From: Paenibacillus andongensis
Lineage (GTDB): Bacteria > Bacillota > Bacilli > Paenibacillales > NBRC-103111
Reading direction: 5' to 3'
DNA: 64,000 nucleotides
Assembly (NCBI RefSeq): GCF_025369935.1
Contig: NZ_CP104467.1
Location: 5,959,001-6,023,000, forward strand
Shown: positions 26,891 to 35,534 of the stretch, one piece after another
Position numbering within the stretch: the stretch's first letter is position 1
Layout of the letters: the number at the start of each line of letters is the position of its first letter
Made by a program: the position numbers and the translations under genes
Notes under the pieces: generated by a model
What the model was told of the DNA's origin: nothing
Seen by the model: the letters and a program-made list of their open reading frames with translations, nothing else
The model's database searches: none

Positions 26891-26927
26891 GAACAAAAGC
26901 ATGCGTAAGGTTGAAGTCACGCATGCT
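26891..26927 (-). terminator. partial terminator between binding protein and permease genes
   Basis: Perfect AGCATGCGT/ACGCATGCT stem with 12-nt loop followed on the minus strand by TTTTGTTC. Such an internal hairpin usually keeps the binding protein in excess over the membrane subunits. Confidence 0.75.
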
Positions 26928-26936
26928 GTTGACCTA

Positions 26937-27725
26937 TTATTTTTGTTCAAGTAATTTCTTTGTATCAGGCTCTTGACCGAACCATTTTTTGTACACTTTA
27001 GCGTAAGCACCGTTCTCAATAACTTTTTTGATCGCCGGGTCTAGCTTCGCTTTAAGCTCGCTGCCTTTGGGAAGTAGAATACCGTAATACTCGGAATCAA
27101 AGTTTTTCGGATCAGAAATCGTTGTGAACTTCTTGTTCGGATTATTTTTCACATATTCACGAACAATAGCAATATCAGCAACAACCGCGTCAACACCGTT
27201 ATTCTCAAGCTCCATTAAAGCTAATGTGTTATTATCCAGACGTTTCAAGGATGGGTTCTTCTCACCCATAATCTTGCTCATCAGCGTATCCGCTGTTGTA
27301 GAAATTTGAACAGCTACTTTCTTGTCTTTCAAGTCTGCCGCGCTTTTGATCGGGCTGCCTTCTTTAACAAGAATCATGTTCGTCGATTCGAAGTAAGGGA
27401 TGGAGTAATCATAGGTTTGTTTACGCTCATCTGTAATTGAGACACTGGAAATTCCGGCTTGAAACTCTTTACCTTGCTTCACACTTGTTAGCATTGTATC
27501 CCAGCCTGTGTTCGTGACTTCGTAGGAAAGACCTGCTTCCTTCATCACTTCTGCAAGAAAATCGATATCAAAGCCTGTCATCTTATCTTTATCCATATAC
27601 TCCATTGGTGCATAGGCAGCATCAGTAGCAAATTTGTACTTCGTGCCACCAGTCCCTTTAGAACCGCAACCTGCTAGAGCAACAACTACAACTACAGCTA
27701 GTAAAAAAAACATTAATTTTTTCAA
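26937..27725 (-). CDS. polar amino-acid ABC transporter substrate-binding lipoprotein
   Basis: 262 residues, SBP_bac_3 family. Lipobox ALAGC (Cys20), then FATDAAYAPMEYMDKDKMTGFDIDF, the ligand-pocket signature, and DAVVADIAIVREYV. Captures a polar amino acid outside the membrane and delivers it to the downstream permease. First gene of the operon, behind a recognisable promoter. Confidence 0.93.
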   Translation of the reverse strand: MKKLMFFLLAVVVVVALAGCGSKGTGGTKYKFATDAAYAPMEYMDKDKMTGFDIDFLAEVMKEAGLSYEVTNTGWDTMLTSVKQGKEFQAGISSVSITDERKQTYDYSIPYFESTNMILVKEGSPIKSAADLKDKKVAVQISTTADTLMSKIMGEKNPSLKRLDNNTLALMELENNGVDAVVADIAIVREYVKNNPNKKFTTISDPKNFDSEYYGILLPKGSELKAKLDPAIKKVIENGAYAKVYKKWFGQEPDTKKLLEQK

Positions 27726-27760
27726 AATTATTCCCCCGTTCTATGTAATGGACGAATCAT

Positions 27761-27789
27761 ATTTTAACACTTGGTCAATAAAATAACAA
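27761..27789 (-). promoter_or_regulatory. candidate sigma-A promoter of the amino-acid ABC operon
   Basis: Minus strand TTGTTA (27784-27789), 17-bp spacer, TAAAAT (27761-27766), about 35 bp before the start codon. Confidence 0.5.
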
Positions 27790-27898
27790 CGCCTTTGTTA
27801 AGGAAATATGTTAGAAATATATTGAAAATAGCTAATTTTCCACAATTTTAGATATCTGCACAATAGAAAGAATGCTGATTGGTCACCATGCTCAAATA

Positions 27899-27933
27899 AA
27901 TAAAAACGCTTAGATCCTAAGACCCCAAGCGTT
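27899..27933 (-). terminator. terminator of the DUF1805 gene
   Basis: AACGCTT/AAGCGTT stem with an inner TTAG/CTAA pairing, followed on the minus strand by TTTTATTTA. Confidence 0.75.
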
Positions 27934-27959
27934 CTAATTATTATCATTCAAATTACACT

Positions 27960-28262
27960 TTACATCATTTTCAAAATAGCTTCCCTTCCCGTCATCCCAG
28001 CAACAATGCCCAAATCTTCTGCGGTGTGTGTCACCGATTCAAGCGGCGCTTCCAGAAGTTCCTCAATTGTGCGAACCCCCGTTGCCCGTGCAGCTACAAT
28101 ATTCCTGTCCCTCAAGCGTTCATTGAGCAGCGCAACATCGAGAGCGCCACACATAATGTAACCTTTATCCGTTGTCACTACCAGCAGCGTTGTTTTCGGC
28201 AGTTTCACTTCTATAGCGATTGCTGTATGTCCTTCAAGGAGAATGGGTTCTACGCGCATCAT
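27960..28262 (-). CDS. DUF1805 family protein (YunC-like)
   Basis: About 100 residues; ATG 28262 fits GAGGAG eleven bases upstream better than the GTG at 28271. The sequence LPKTTLLVVTTDKGYIMCGALDV, RDRNIVAARATGVRTIEELL and the end MTGREAILKM match DUF1805/YunC, a small soluble family of unknown function. Monocistronic with its own terminator. Confidence 0.82.
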   Translation of the reverse strand: MMRVEPILLEGHTAIAIEVKLPKTTLLVVTTDKGYIMCGALDVALLNERLRDRNIVAARATGVRTIEELLEAPLESVTHTAEDLGIVAGMTGREAILKMM

Positions 28263-28368
28263 GCTCTGCACAGCTCCTCTTCGCAGTCTTACGGTAGTAT
28301 ATGCGCGCTCGGCTAGTACGGTGTAAGAAAGGTTGAAAAATATCAGGTAAATATCCTGAAATGGATTT

Positions 28369-28881
28369 TCATTCTCCCCTTAAAAGTTTTTTAATCTCAG
28401 TAAGTTCTTCTTTCACATCATTCCTAAACTCAGCAAAATCTGCCTCAAGTCTATGTAAATGTCCTTGTATATCAACTATTTCCTGTTCAGCTTTATAATT
28501 AATCGCAAAATCAATAATAGCCTCTTGCTTATCTCTTGCTGACTGTCTATTCTGACTCATCATGATAATTGGCGCTTGGAATCCAGCAAGAAAAGACAAT
28601 AGAAGATTTAACAAAATAAAAGGCGGTTCATCAAAATGAATTACCTTAGTGATCGCCAGAGAGTTTAAGATAACCCATACAGCCAAAAATACCATGAAAA
28701 TATTAATGAATTTCCAACTTCCGACAAAACTAGCGACATTATCGGCGAGTTTATCTGACCATTTTGTTGATTTTATATAATCCTCGTTTAAATGTTCATG
28801 TATATTGCTTTGAAAATTATCAACTAATCGTTGAATTCTACCTGCATACTCTTTTAAATCTTTTGTGTTTTCATTTTCCAT
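28369..28881 (-). CDS. DUF1003 family membrane protein
   Basis: 170 residues. Two membrane helices (about 53-75 and 87-108), the family signature FDEPPFILLNLLLSFLAGFQ, then IIMMSQNRQSARDK and a C-terminal coiled coil (about 130-168). DUF1003 proteins are of unknown function. More AT-rich than its neighbours, with its own promoter region shared divergently with the gene at 29087. Confidence 0.85.
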   Translation of the reverse strand: MENENTKDLKEYAGRIQRLVDNFQSNIHEHLNEDYIKSTKWSDKLADNVASFVGSWKFINIFMVFLAVWVILNSLAITKVIHFDEPPFILLNLLLSFLAGFQAPIIMMSQNRQSARDKQEAIIDFAINYKAEQEIVDIQGHLHRLEADFAEFRNDVKEELTEIKKLLRGE

Positions 28882-29086
28882 GTTATCACGCCTTTATTTG
28901 TTATTGAAATAGTATTAACATTCATACTTTCCTCACCAATTATTTTATCATCTCCAACATTGCAATAGGGTTCTTTATTTTGTATGTTGAAAGTACTCTT
29001 AATCTTTGCGGGAAGCAAGCTATATTTGGGTATGATATCATGATATAGTAAGTGCAAGAGCAGTATCTAGGCAGCAAGGAGGCTAT

Positions 29087-29584
29087 ATGAGTCAAGAAAA
29101 AGTAAGCACAAGTCCGAATGGACATTTATTTACCGTCGAAATTCTGATTGAAGATGCCACAAATGGCCTTGCCATGGAAAAGCTTCTACATCTTCTGAAT
29201 GTTGATACAGTCAAGGATTACCAAATAATTAAAGGCATTCAACTTGGCAAGTTGATCGAACTTAACACGAAATATGAGAGCACCCCACCGTTACAACCAA
29301 GTAAAAAAACGGCTGCTGTCCCACCTTCAACTGTAACAGCTGCGGCCAAAGCCGCCACCAACAATGGAGCTTCAGATAAAATTATTGAGCAATTGGAAGG
29401 TTTCAAAGCGAATAATACGTTAATCCGTTTAACGGTTATCAAAGGGCAAGGAATCAAGCTTAATCTCCCGTGCCGTATTTTGAATTATGATAGCAGTAAT
29501 CAAAATGTATCGGTGTATCATGTAGATGAGAAGAAGGTCTACTTATTCAAATTGAATGAAATTGATGATTATGTTGCGTTCTAA
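29087..29584 (+). CDS. hypothetical two-domain protein
   Basis: 165 residues with no family I recognise. Residues 1-60 (HLFTVEILIEDATNGLAMEKLLHLLN) and 100-165 (IRLTVIKGQGIKLNLPCRILNY, then VYHVDEKKVYLFKLNEIDDYVAF) look like two small alpha/beta domains joined by an Ala/Pro/Lys linker (66-97). No signal peptide or membrane helix. AGCAAGGAGG lies upstream of the ATG. It has its own terminator. Confidence 0.75.
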   Translation: MSQEKVSTSPNGHLFTVEILIEDATNGLAMEKLLHLLNVDTVKDYQIIKGIQLGKLIELNTKYESTPPLQPSKKTAAVPPSTVTAAAKAATNNGASDKIIEQLEGFKANNTLIRLTVIKGQGIKLNLPCRILNYDSSNQNVSVYHVDEKKVYLFKLNEIDDYVAF

Positions 29585-29588
29585 ATAA

Positions 29589-29636
29589 AGTAAGAGGGTA
29601 TCCTAATACGTACAAGGATACCCTCTTATTTTATTT
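29589..29636. terminator. bidirectional terminator between 29584 and the GGDEF/EAL gene
   Basis: TAAGAGGGTATCCT/AGGATACCCTCTTA, a perfect 14-bp stem, with TTTTATTT on the plus strand and a weaker TTTATTTAG on the minus. Confidence 0.85.
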
Positions 29637-31499
29637 CGCATGGACAGACGCAGCAGCTGAAGCGTTGGGGATGCCCGATCTTAGCATTTTCTCTAGTTCA
29701 TCCGCACTTACGGGTGGACTAAACCAGTAGCCCTGCACCTCATTACAGCGATTCTGATGCAGGAAATGCAGTTGATCTTCGGTTTCGACACCTTCAGCAA
29801 TGACCTTCAAGTTCAGATGGTGCGTCATCGCAATAATCGTGGCCACGATGGCCGCGTCATTCGGATCCACCATGATATCTCGAACAAAGGAACGATCGAT
29901 TTTCAGCTTATCAATCGGAAATTTCTTTAAGTAGTACAGGGAACTGTAGCCTGTCCCAAAATCATCAATGCTTACATTCACACCTAATTCTTTAAGCTCA
30001 AGCAAGGACTGAATGGCATGATCAACATCCATCGTCATGCTTTCGGTGATTTCAAGTTCCAAATACTGCGGATCAAGTCCTGTTTGTTCTAAAACATGTC
30101 TGATCTTGCCTTTGAGATTGTGTTGAAAAAATTGCCGCATCGACAGATTCACAGATATCGGCATCATCGGATACCCTTGGTTCTGCCATGCTTTATTTTG
30201 CTTACATGCAGCTCGCAGTACCCATTCACCGATCGGTACGATCAATCCGGATTCCTCAGCAAAAGGAATGAAATAGTTTGGAGAAATAAGGCCTTTCTCC
30301 GGATGATCCCAGCGGATCAAAGCTTCAACACCAACAATACGCCCTGTCTCAATGTCAACCTGTGGTTGATAGTATAAGACGAACTCATCCCCGACAATCG
30401 CCCTGCGAAGCTCACTCTCCAGCTTGAGCCGGTTTATTGAAACTGACTTCATATCCGTATTGAAGATCTGAAAGTCGTTGCGCCCCTTCTCTTTGGCTCT
30501 GGCTAAGGCAATGTCGGCATATTTCATAAGTAAATCTGCATCGTCGGCGTCATCCGAGGATATCGCAACGCCGATGCTAGCTGTAATATGTAGTTCATAT
30601 TGTTCTAAAAGAAACGGTTTTTCGAGGACACGATTAATCTCTGCTATAACCGCAATTACGTCATTCGAATCGGCTACATTCGTATAGAAAAAGGCAAATT
30701 CATCGCCTTCCGTACGAGCCAGATAATCATTGTCCGTTACAACTCGCGTGAAACGCTCCGCGAGCTGCAGCAGCAGCATATTTCCATAATCATATCCGAA
30801 GCTGTCATTGACCAGCTTGAAGCGATCAATATCTAAGTAGAAGACTGCTACCTTTTGTCCAATAGATCTGGAAATACTTAGCCGTTCATTCAAGTTATCT
30901 CTGAACATGCGCCTGTTCGGCAGCCCTGTCATATCATCATAATAAGCCATATAGCGAACTTGCTCATCGCCGCGCTTCCGCTCAGTGATATCCTGGCAAA
31001 TGAGAATATTCCCTTTGGAATTAGGCTGCAAATCAACTGGAACAGCCGTCACGTTCAAATCCACCCGATAGCCGCTTTTATGTATGACAGCTGTTTCAAA
31101 GGTGACAGGAGTCCCGCTTCTCACTTGTTCAAGCTGGCTGCTTGTCCGCTCCAGCTGCTCTTGTGTAACAAAACTGATAAACGGTTGATTTAGCAACTCC
31201 GATACGGAGTAGCCTAGGATGGTTTCTGCCGCTAAATTAATCCGAATAAATCTACCCTCTTGATCAAAAATACCAATCGCATTCGGATTATGCTCGAATA
31301 AGGAATCAAGCACGTTTAAATACGTATGATCCCGCGGCATTTCCTTTTTCAAGGATTCTTTACTTCCACCCTTTCTAAGCAGCACAATTAGCAGCACGAG
31401 TGAGGCAAGCAAACAAATCCATGCAGCATACGGCTTTACGTAAAAGCTTACGAATATGGCGACTAACAGATATCCGCCAATATAGAGCCGGTTTTTCAC
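29631..31499 (-). CDS. membrane-anchored PAS-GGDEF-EAL cyclic-di-GMP enzyme
   Basis: 622 residues. Two N-terminal helices (about 5-42), a PAS domain (about 66-180), a GGDEF domain (about 185-345) whose motif reads RTEGDEF (first Gly replaced by Glu), and an EAL domain (about 360-605) with EALIRWDHP, LEITES and IDDFGTGYSSL intact. The EAL half should hydrolyse c-di-GMP, while the GGDEF half is probably weak or only regulatory. Its start is 14 bp after the sensor kinase gene, so the two are co-transcribed and may respond to the same signal. Confidence 0.9.
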   Translation of the reverse strand: MKNRLYIGGYLLVAIFVSFYVKPYAAWICLLASLVLLIVLLRKGGSKESLKKEMPRDHTYLNVLDSLFEHNPNAIGIFDQEGRFIRINLAAETILGYSVSELLNQPFISFVTQEQLERTSSQLEQVRSGTPVTFETAVIHKSGYRVDLNVTAVPVDLQPNSKGNILICQDITERKRGDEQVRYMAYYDDMTGLPNRRMFRDNLNERLSISRSIGQKVAVFYLDIDRFKLVNDSFGYDYGNMLLLQLAERFTRVVTDNDYLARTEGDEFAFFYTNVADSNDVIAVIAEINRVLEKPFLLEQYELHITASIGVAISSDDADDADLLMKYADIALARAKEKGRNDFQIFNTDMKSVSINRLKLESELRRAIVGDEFVLYYQPQVDIETGRIVGVEALIRWDHPEKGLISPNYFIPFAEESGLIVPIGEWVLRAACKQNKAWQNQGYPMMPISVNLSMRQFFQHNLKGKIRHVLEQTGLDPQYLELEITESMTMDVDHAIQSLLELKELGVNVSIDDFGTGYSSLYYLKKFPIDKLKIDRSFVRDIMVDPNDAAIVATIIAMTHHLNLKVIAEGVETEDQLHFLHQNRCNEVQGYWFSPPVSADELEKMLRSGIPNASAAASVHAK

Positions 31500-31513
31500 A
31501 AATTAGCCTCCTC

Positions 31514-33049
31514 TTACTGCTCACTATAGGTAATAGGAAGCGTCACACTGACAACCGTTCCTTCTCCCACTTTACTCTCAATCATAAACTGGCCATGATG
31601 ATCCTCAATGATTTTATGCGTAATCATGATGCCAAGCCCAGTCCCTTTTTCCTTTGTTGTGTAGAAAGGCTCACCAAGTCTAGCGATTGCATCATTCGGT
31701 ATTCCATGCCCTCTATCTTGAAACAATACACGTACAGCTTTGTCTCCAACTGAAAACAGTTGAATATCGATTTGTCCGCCATCTGGCATTGCTTCCATTG
31801 CATTTTTGAGCAAATTAATGAAGGATTGCTTCAGTTGGTTTTCCTCACAATGAACAAACGGCAAATGAAGCTCCATAGTGACAATGAATTGAATATTACT
31901 AATAATGGCTTGTGTTTCAAGCAGGGTTATGACACTTTTAATGATATTCTCGATACTTTTGGGCTGGTAGTGTATGAATTGCGGCTTAGCCAGAACGAGC
32001 ATTTCGGTAGTAATTAACTCGATCCGTTCTAGTTCGGACATCATAATATCGTAATATTCTTTCTTATTTGCAGCACCCTGCTGCAGAAATTGCATAAATC
32101 CTTTGAGCGTAGTCAATGGATTACGAATTTCGTGAGCAACCCCAGCAGCAAGCTGCCCGATAAGGGACATCTTGTCTGACCTGCGGAGCAGCTCTTCCGA
32201 GTGCTGCCGCTCAGTAATATCGATGAAAGATAGGACAACTCCAATGATTTGATCTTGATCCAAGATCGGTGAACTCATGTATTCAACCGGAAACGAGTCT
32301 CCATTTTTTTTGTAAAAGATCTCGTTTGAACATTCACAAACCCCTTCAATCATCGTTCGATTTAACACAGTTTCATTCTTGTTTTGCAAATCTTTATCGG
32401 TTCCGCTAGCACGTGTCAAAACGAGATAAGGATTCTTCCCCACCATTTCCTCATAGGTGTAACCCGTTAAGCACTCCGCAGCTTTATTCCAAAACGTAGT
32501 GCCATAATGCTCATCGATGCCAAACATACCCTCTGAAACGGCATTTAGAATGAGTTGGTTATGGTTATGATTCAACTGGGATTGATAGCTGCGTCTGCTT
32601 TCCTCAAGCTTGTGCTCCAAATGCTTTCTTTCTGATACATCTTGAATCTGAATTATTGCAAAATTGGGATGGGCATCTGTATCACGAATGGAAGAAACTT
32701 GAATAATTCCCCATATCATGGAGCCATCCTTATGGACATAGCGATTCTCTTTTTGAGCAGAATCCCGCTCGCCACGAAGGGACTGTTCACATAGCTCAGC
32801 ATAGGTTTCCACATCGTCAGGATGTGAAATCTCCTGAATATGCAGACCAATCAGTTCTTCTTCTGTGTAGCCCAAGAGGCGGCATAATGATGGATTCACC
32901 AAGAGTAACTTGCCGTCCAGACTAACGATTGCCATTGCAATGATTGCGCAACCAAACAATTGATGATATAACTCCTGGTTTGTAAGTAGCTTTAGTTCCG
33001 AAGCAATTGGCTTCCCCGTTTCTGATTGGTTCCCCATGATATCAGCCAT
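31514..33049 (-). CDS. two-PAS orphan sensor histidine kinase (sporulation-kinase type)
   Basis: About 511 residues from ATG 33049 (GAGAGG nine bases upstream). No membrane helix, so cytosolic. PAS1 (about 25-145), PAS2 (about 160-280), HisKA with LAAGVAHEIRNPLTTLKGFM (phospho-His) and HATPase_c with NAMEAMPDGG and KGTGLGIMITHKII. This arrangement is that of KinA/KinE-like kinases that feed the Spo0F/Spo0A phosphorelay; no response regulator gene is adjacent, which agrees. Confidence 0.9.
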   Translation of the reverse strand: MADIMGNQSETGKPIASELKLLTNQELYHQLFGCAIIAMAIVSLDGKLLLVNPSLCRLLGYTEEELIGLHIQEISHPDDVETYAELCEQSLRGERDSAQKENRYVHKDGSMIWGIIQVSSIRDTDAHPNFAIIQIQDVSERKHLEHKLEESRRSYQSQLNHNHNQLILNAVSEGMFGIDEHYGTTFWNKAAECLTGYTYEEMVGKNPYLVLTRASGTDKDLQNKNETVLNRTMIEGVCECSNEIFYKKNGDSFPVEYMSSPILDQDQIIGVVLSFIDITERQHSEELLRRSDKMSLIGQLAAGVAHEIRNPLTTLKGFMQFLQQGAANKKEYYDIMMSELERIELITTEMLVLAKPQFIHYQPKSIENIIKSVITLLETQAIISNIQFIVTMELHLPFVHCEENQLKQSFINLLKNAMEAMPDGGQIDIQLFSVGDKAVRVLFQDRGHGIPNDAIARLGEPFYTTKEKGTGLGIMITHKIIEDHHGQFMIESKVGEGTVVSVTLPITYSEQ

Positions 33050-33146
33050 GCGCCACATCCTCTCAATGAAGGAAGAATGATCGTATCCGTCATGGACTAC
33101 TTTCTACATGATCCGCGCTTTTTCCTGCTAAGCAGACACAAAACAA

Positions 33147-33180
33147 TGAAAAAAGAGTCAGATTCCCTGACTCTTTCCAT
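33147..33180 (-). terminator. terminator after the DUF423 gene
   Basis: AAAGAGTCAG/CTGACTCTTT stem, 5-nt loop, followed on the minus strand by TTTTTTC. It lies next to the stop at 33186 and upstream of the kinase gene. Confidence 0.85.
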
Positions 33181-33185
33181 TTTTT

Positions 33186-33557
33186 TTATTTGTAAGCGGC
33201 CACGGCCAGAAGTATCCATCCAACCAAGAAACTCAGCCCGCCTAGCGGGGTAATAGGTCCAAAAAACTTGAGTCCAGTCAAACTCAGTGCATATAAACTG
33301 CCTGAGAACAGGATAATCCCGATAAAAATGGCCCACCCCGATGCATTCACCATAGAGCTATTTGCCAGCTTATCCGACAAAAGAGCAATAAGGATGAGGG
33401 CTATCGCATGAATCATGTGATATTGTACCCCTGTCTGAAACACATCGATCTTATCCGGAATCCTTTGTTTCAAGTAATGTGCCCCAAAAGCGCCTAAAGC
33501 GACAGAAAGAAACGCATTCACACTGCCTAACAGCAAAAAAAGTTTCATCATTTTCAT
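33186..33557 (-). CDS. DUF423 family membrane protein (YwdK-like)
   Basis: About 123 residues with four hydrophobic helices. LGSVNAFLSVALGAFGAHYLK and TGVQYHMIHAIALILIALL are the DUF423 signature; the end is ITPLGGLSFLVGWILLAVAA. Function unknown. Several ATG codons lie near the start; the first after the purine-rich GGAAGGGAAG is used. It follows the 100-residue hypothetical gene closely and shares its transcript. Confidence 0.85.
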   Translation of the reverse strand: MKMMKLFLLLGSVNAFLSVALGAFGAHYLKQRIPDKIDVFQTGVQYHMIHAIALILIALLSDKLANSSMVNASGWAIFIGIILFSGSLYALSLTGLKFFGPITPLGGLSFLVGWILLAVAAYK

Positions 33558-33587
33558 CTTCTTCCCTTCCATAAAGATTTCATTTAT

Positions 33588-33890
33588 TTATTCCACTTCG
33601 CCAATATCATGCTGACCGACAATTAACCGCACAGGCTCCAAAAATACTCGCGTAACCGAAGGCTTTTTGATAAGATCGAGTTCAATGTCTACAACCTTGT
33701 TACGAGCGGTTTTGCCTTCTCTTTTGTCATAAACAACGTCAAATTGTCTCAAGCCAAGTTGATAAATCACAACAGATGAACCAATCGTTAATGCATTCGA
33801 ATCATAATCGCCATGGTCAAATAATACCTCTGACAAAATCTCTTCATTCATATCCACAATCGTAACATACTGACAAAATTGGTAACGCAT
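33588..33890 (-). CDS. hypothetical 100-residue protein
   Basis: No family recognised. It is a beta-rich, mildly acidic protein (ILSEVLFDHGDYDSNALTIG, then IYQLGLRQFDVVYDKREGKT) without signal peptide or helices. GGGGG nine bases before the ATG supports the start. First gene of a two-gene unit with DUF423. Confidence 0.65.
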   Translation of the reverse strand: MRYQFCQYVTIVDMNEEILSEVLFDHGDYDSNALTIGSSVVIYQLGLRQFDVVYDKREGKTARNKVVDIELDLIKKPSVTRVFLEPVRLIVGQHDIGEVE

Positions 33891-33978
33891 GAAGGAAGTC
33901 CCCCTTATAGATAAGTATGGTTACCAATTCGCTGAAAAATGTCGAAATTCCTGCTAACTTCATGATTCCCCACTATGT

Positions 33979-34899
33979 TCATATAAAATTCAAACAAAAG
34001 ATAACAACTGGGATTGTAAACATACTAAATAAAGTTGAAGTAAAGACAGCCTGTGAAGAAAACTCCGGTTCATTTTCATATTCAATAGCGAGCAGCACAC
34101 TGCTTAGAGAGGTGGGCACAGCACACGAGAGGATCAATGCTTTGGCCGTAATTCCTTCAATCCCGAGCAGCCAAACAACGAAAAATCCGAGCAGCGGCCC
34201 TACGGCAAGTCTGAGTATATTAGAAACGAGCACATTGGAAAAATGAAATTCCCATTTCATACCACCAAGCTGCACACCTAGAGTCAGTAAGGCTGTCGCC
34301 ATAAAAGCGTTTGAAATATACTGCAGCGGTATATGAATCGATCCCGGAACAGGTAAATGGAAATATCTCAGCAGAAGCGCAATCGGAATGGCATAAATGA
34401 CCGGTAAGGAAAGAATGGTTTTCATCGTTGCTTTCCAAGTCGATTTATGTGCATTTAAAGTATAGATGCCATATGTATTTGGAATTAGCGTTTGCATAAT
34501 CATGATCACGATTTGGATAGATAAGGTATAAGCATTCCCACCAAAAACGGTTTGATTCAGCGGCAGTGCGTAATTAGCGCTATTGTAGAAAATAACACTA
34601 TTACGCATGGCAATACGCATTCCTCGCTTCATCTTTTTCAACCGAATAAAAACCTCAATGCTGGCAAAAAGGAGACTAAAGAAAAGGACAAAAAACAAGA
34701 GAACCTGCATTAAAACATGCAAGTTCATTTCGGACTCATACAGCTTAACAAAAACGAGCGCTGGTGAAAACACATAGAAATTCAGCTTCGATAATGTCTT
34801 AATATCAATGTGGAATGCGCGGTACATCGCCACGCCAATCGCAATCATTATACTAATAGGTACAATGTTATTCACCAAAATGTATATGAAATAACTCAT
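33979..34899 (-). CDS. AEC-family (auxin efflux carrier-like) transporter
   Basis: 306 residues with about ten membrane helices in two five-helix repeats, e.g. LNFYVFSPALVFVKLYES and the C-terminal AKALILSCAVPTSLSSVLLAIEY. AEC carriers in bacteria export or exchange organic acids such as malate or malonate; the substrate here is unknown. GAGG lies seven bases before the ATG. Adjacent to, and probably co-transcribed with, the MarR regulator upstream (33-bp gap). Confidence 0.87.
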   Translation of the reverse strand: MSYFIYILVNNIVPISIMIAIGVAMYRAFHIDIKTLSKLNFYVFSPALVFVKLYESEMNLHVLMQVLLFFVLFFSLLFASIEVFIRLKKMKRGMRIAMRNSVIFYNSANYALPLNQTVFGGNAYTLSIQIVIMIMQTLIPNTYGIYTLNAHKSTWKATMKTILSLPVIYAIPIALLLRYFHLPVPGSIHIPLQYISNAFMATALLTLGVQLGGMKWEFHFSNVLVSNILRLAVGPLLGFFVVWLLGIEGITAKALILSCAVPTSLSSVLLAIEYENEPEFSSQAVFTSTLFSMFTIPVVIFCLNFI

Positions 34900-34932
34900 T
34901 CCAGAGCCTCACTTCAAAAACCTATAGTCGTT

Positions 34933-35373
34933 CTAGTCGAACGCATTTACGCTGCTGATAATACGTTTTAACTGTTCATTGAACGTGTAAATTTCTTCAG
35001 GAGATAGCCCGCTTGACGCAAGCAGCGACTGTGGAATACAAAGCGCCTTCTCGTATAGGGCTAGACCCGCTTCTGTAATTTGAATATTCACGACACGTTC
35101 ATCTTCCGAAGATCGTTTCCTTTGAACCAATTGCTGAGCTTCCATCCGCTTTAGCATAGGTGTCAAAGTACCCGAATCAAGATCAAGCTTCTCGCTGAGC
35201 TCTTTAACCGTGCTTTCCTTTTGATCCCAGAGAACCAACAGCACCAAATATTGCGGATAGGTAATCCCCAAACCTTCAAGAAAAGGGCGATACATACGAG
35301 TAATGGCTCTCGAGCTTGCATATAGACTAAAGCACAGTTGATTTTCTAGCTTTAAAAATTCACTGCTGCTCAT
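34933..35373 (-). CDS. MarR-family regulator, OhrR-like
   Basis: About 146 residues from ATG 35373; the upstream ATG at 35403 lacks a ribosome site. Winged helix: YPQYLVLLVLWDQKESTVKELSEKL, SGTLTPMLKRMEAQQLVQRKRSSEDERVV. A cysteine in NQLCFSLYASSRAITR sits where OhrR carries its peroxide-sensing Cys. No ohr gene is adjacent, so an OhrR role is unproven; it may instead control the AEC carrier. Confidence 0.87.
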   Translation of the reverse strand: MSSSEFLKLENQLCFSLYASSRAITRMYRPFLEGLGITYPQYLVLLVLWDQKESTVKELSEKLDLDSGTLTPMLKRMEAQQLVQRKRSSEDERVVNIQITEAGLALYEKALCIPQSLLASSGLSPEEIYTFNEQLKRIISSVNAFD

Positions 35374-35408
35374 TGAATTGGTTTCCTTTCTATCCGTAGT
35401 CATATTGT

Positions 35409-35425
35409 AAACAATCGATTTGTTT
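35409..35425. promoter_or_regulatory. inverted repeat, candidate MarR operator
   Basis: AAACAA-TCGAT-TTGTTT, a perfect 6-bp inverted repeat with a 5-bp centre, between the MarR gene and the divergent isoprenoid-synthase gene. MarR proteins commonly autoregulate through such sites; this one could also affect the divergent gene. Confidence 0.45.
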
Positions 35426-35468
35426 CAAATGTATATAAAATTAATCCCTCTGTCAAGAAAAACACTAA

Positions 35469-35497
35469 TTGTATACTCCCTGAATTCGTGCTAGGCT
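35469..35497 (+). promoter_or_regulatory. candidate promoter of the ComQ-like gene
   Basis: TTGTAT (35469-35474), 17-bp spacer, TAGGCT (35492-35497) preceded by TGC as an extended -10. The block CTGAAT..TCGTGCTA recurs at the precursor promoter (36483-36498). Confidence 0.4.
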
Positions 35498-35534
35498 AGT
35501 TTCAAGAATATACCAATAAAGGGGATAATGACCT

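Noticed and set aside
29020..29050. ATGATATCAT palindrome as an operator
   Set aside because: A 10-bp AT-rich palindrome is expected by chance here and has no second copy nearby.
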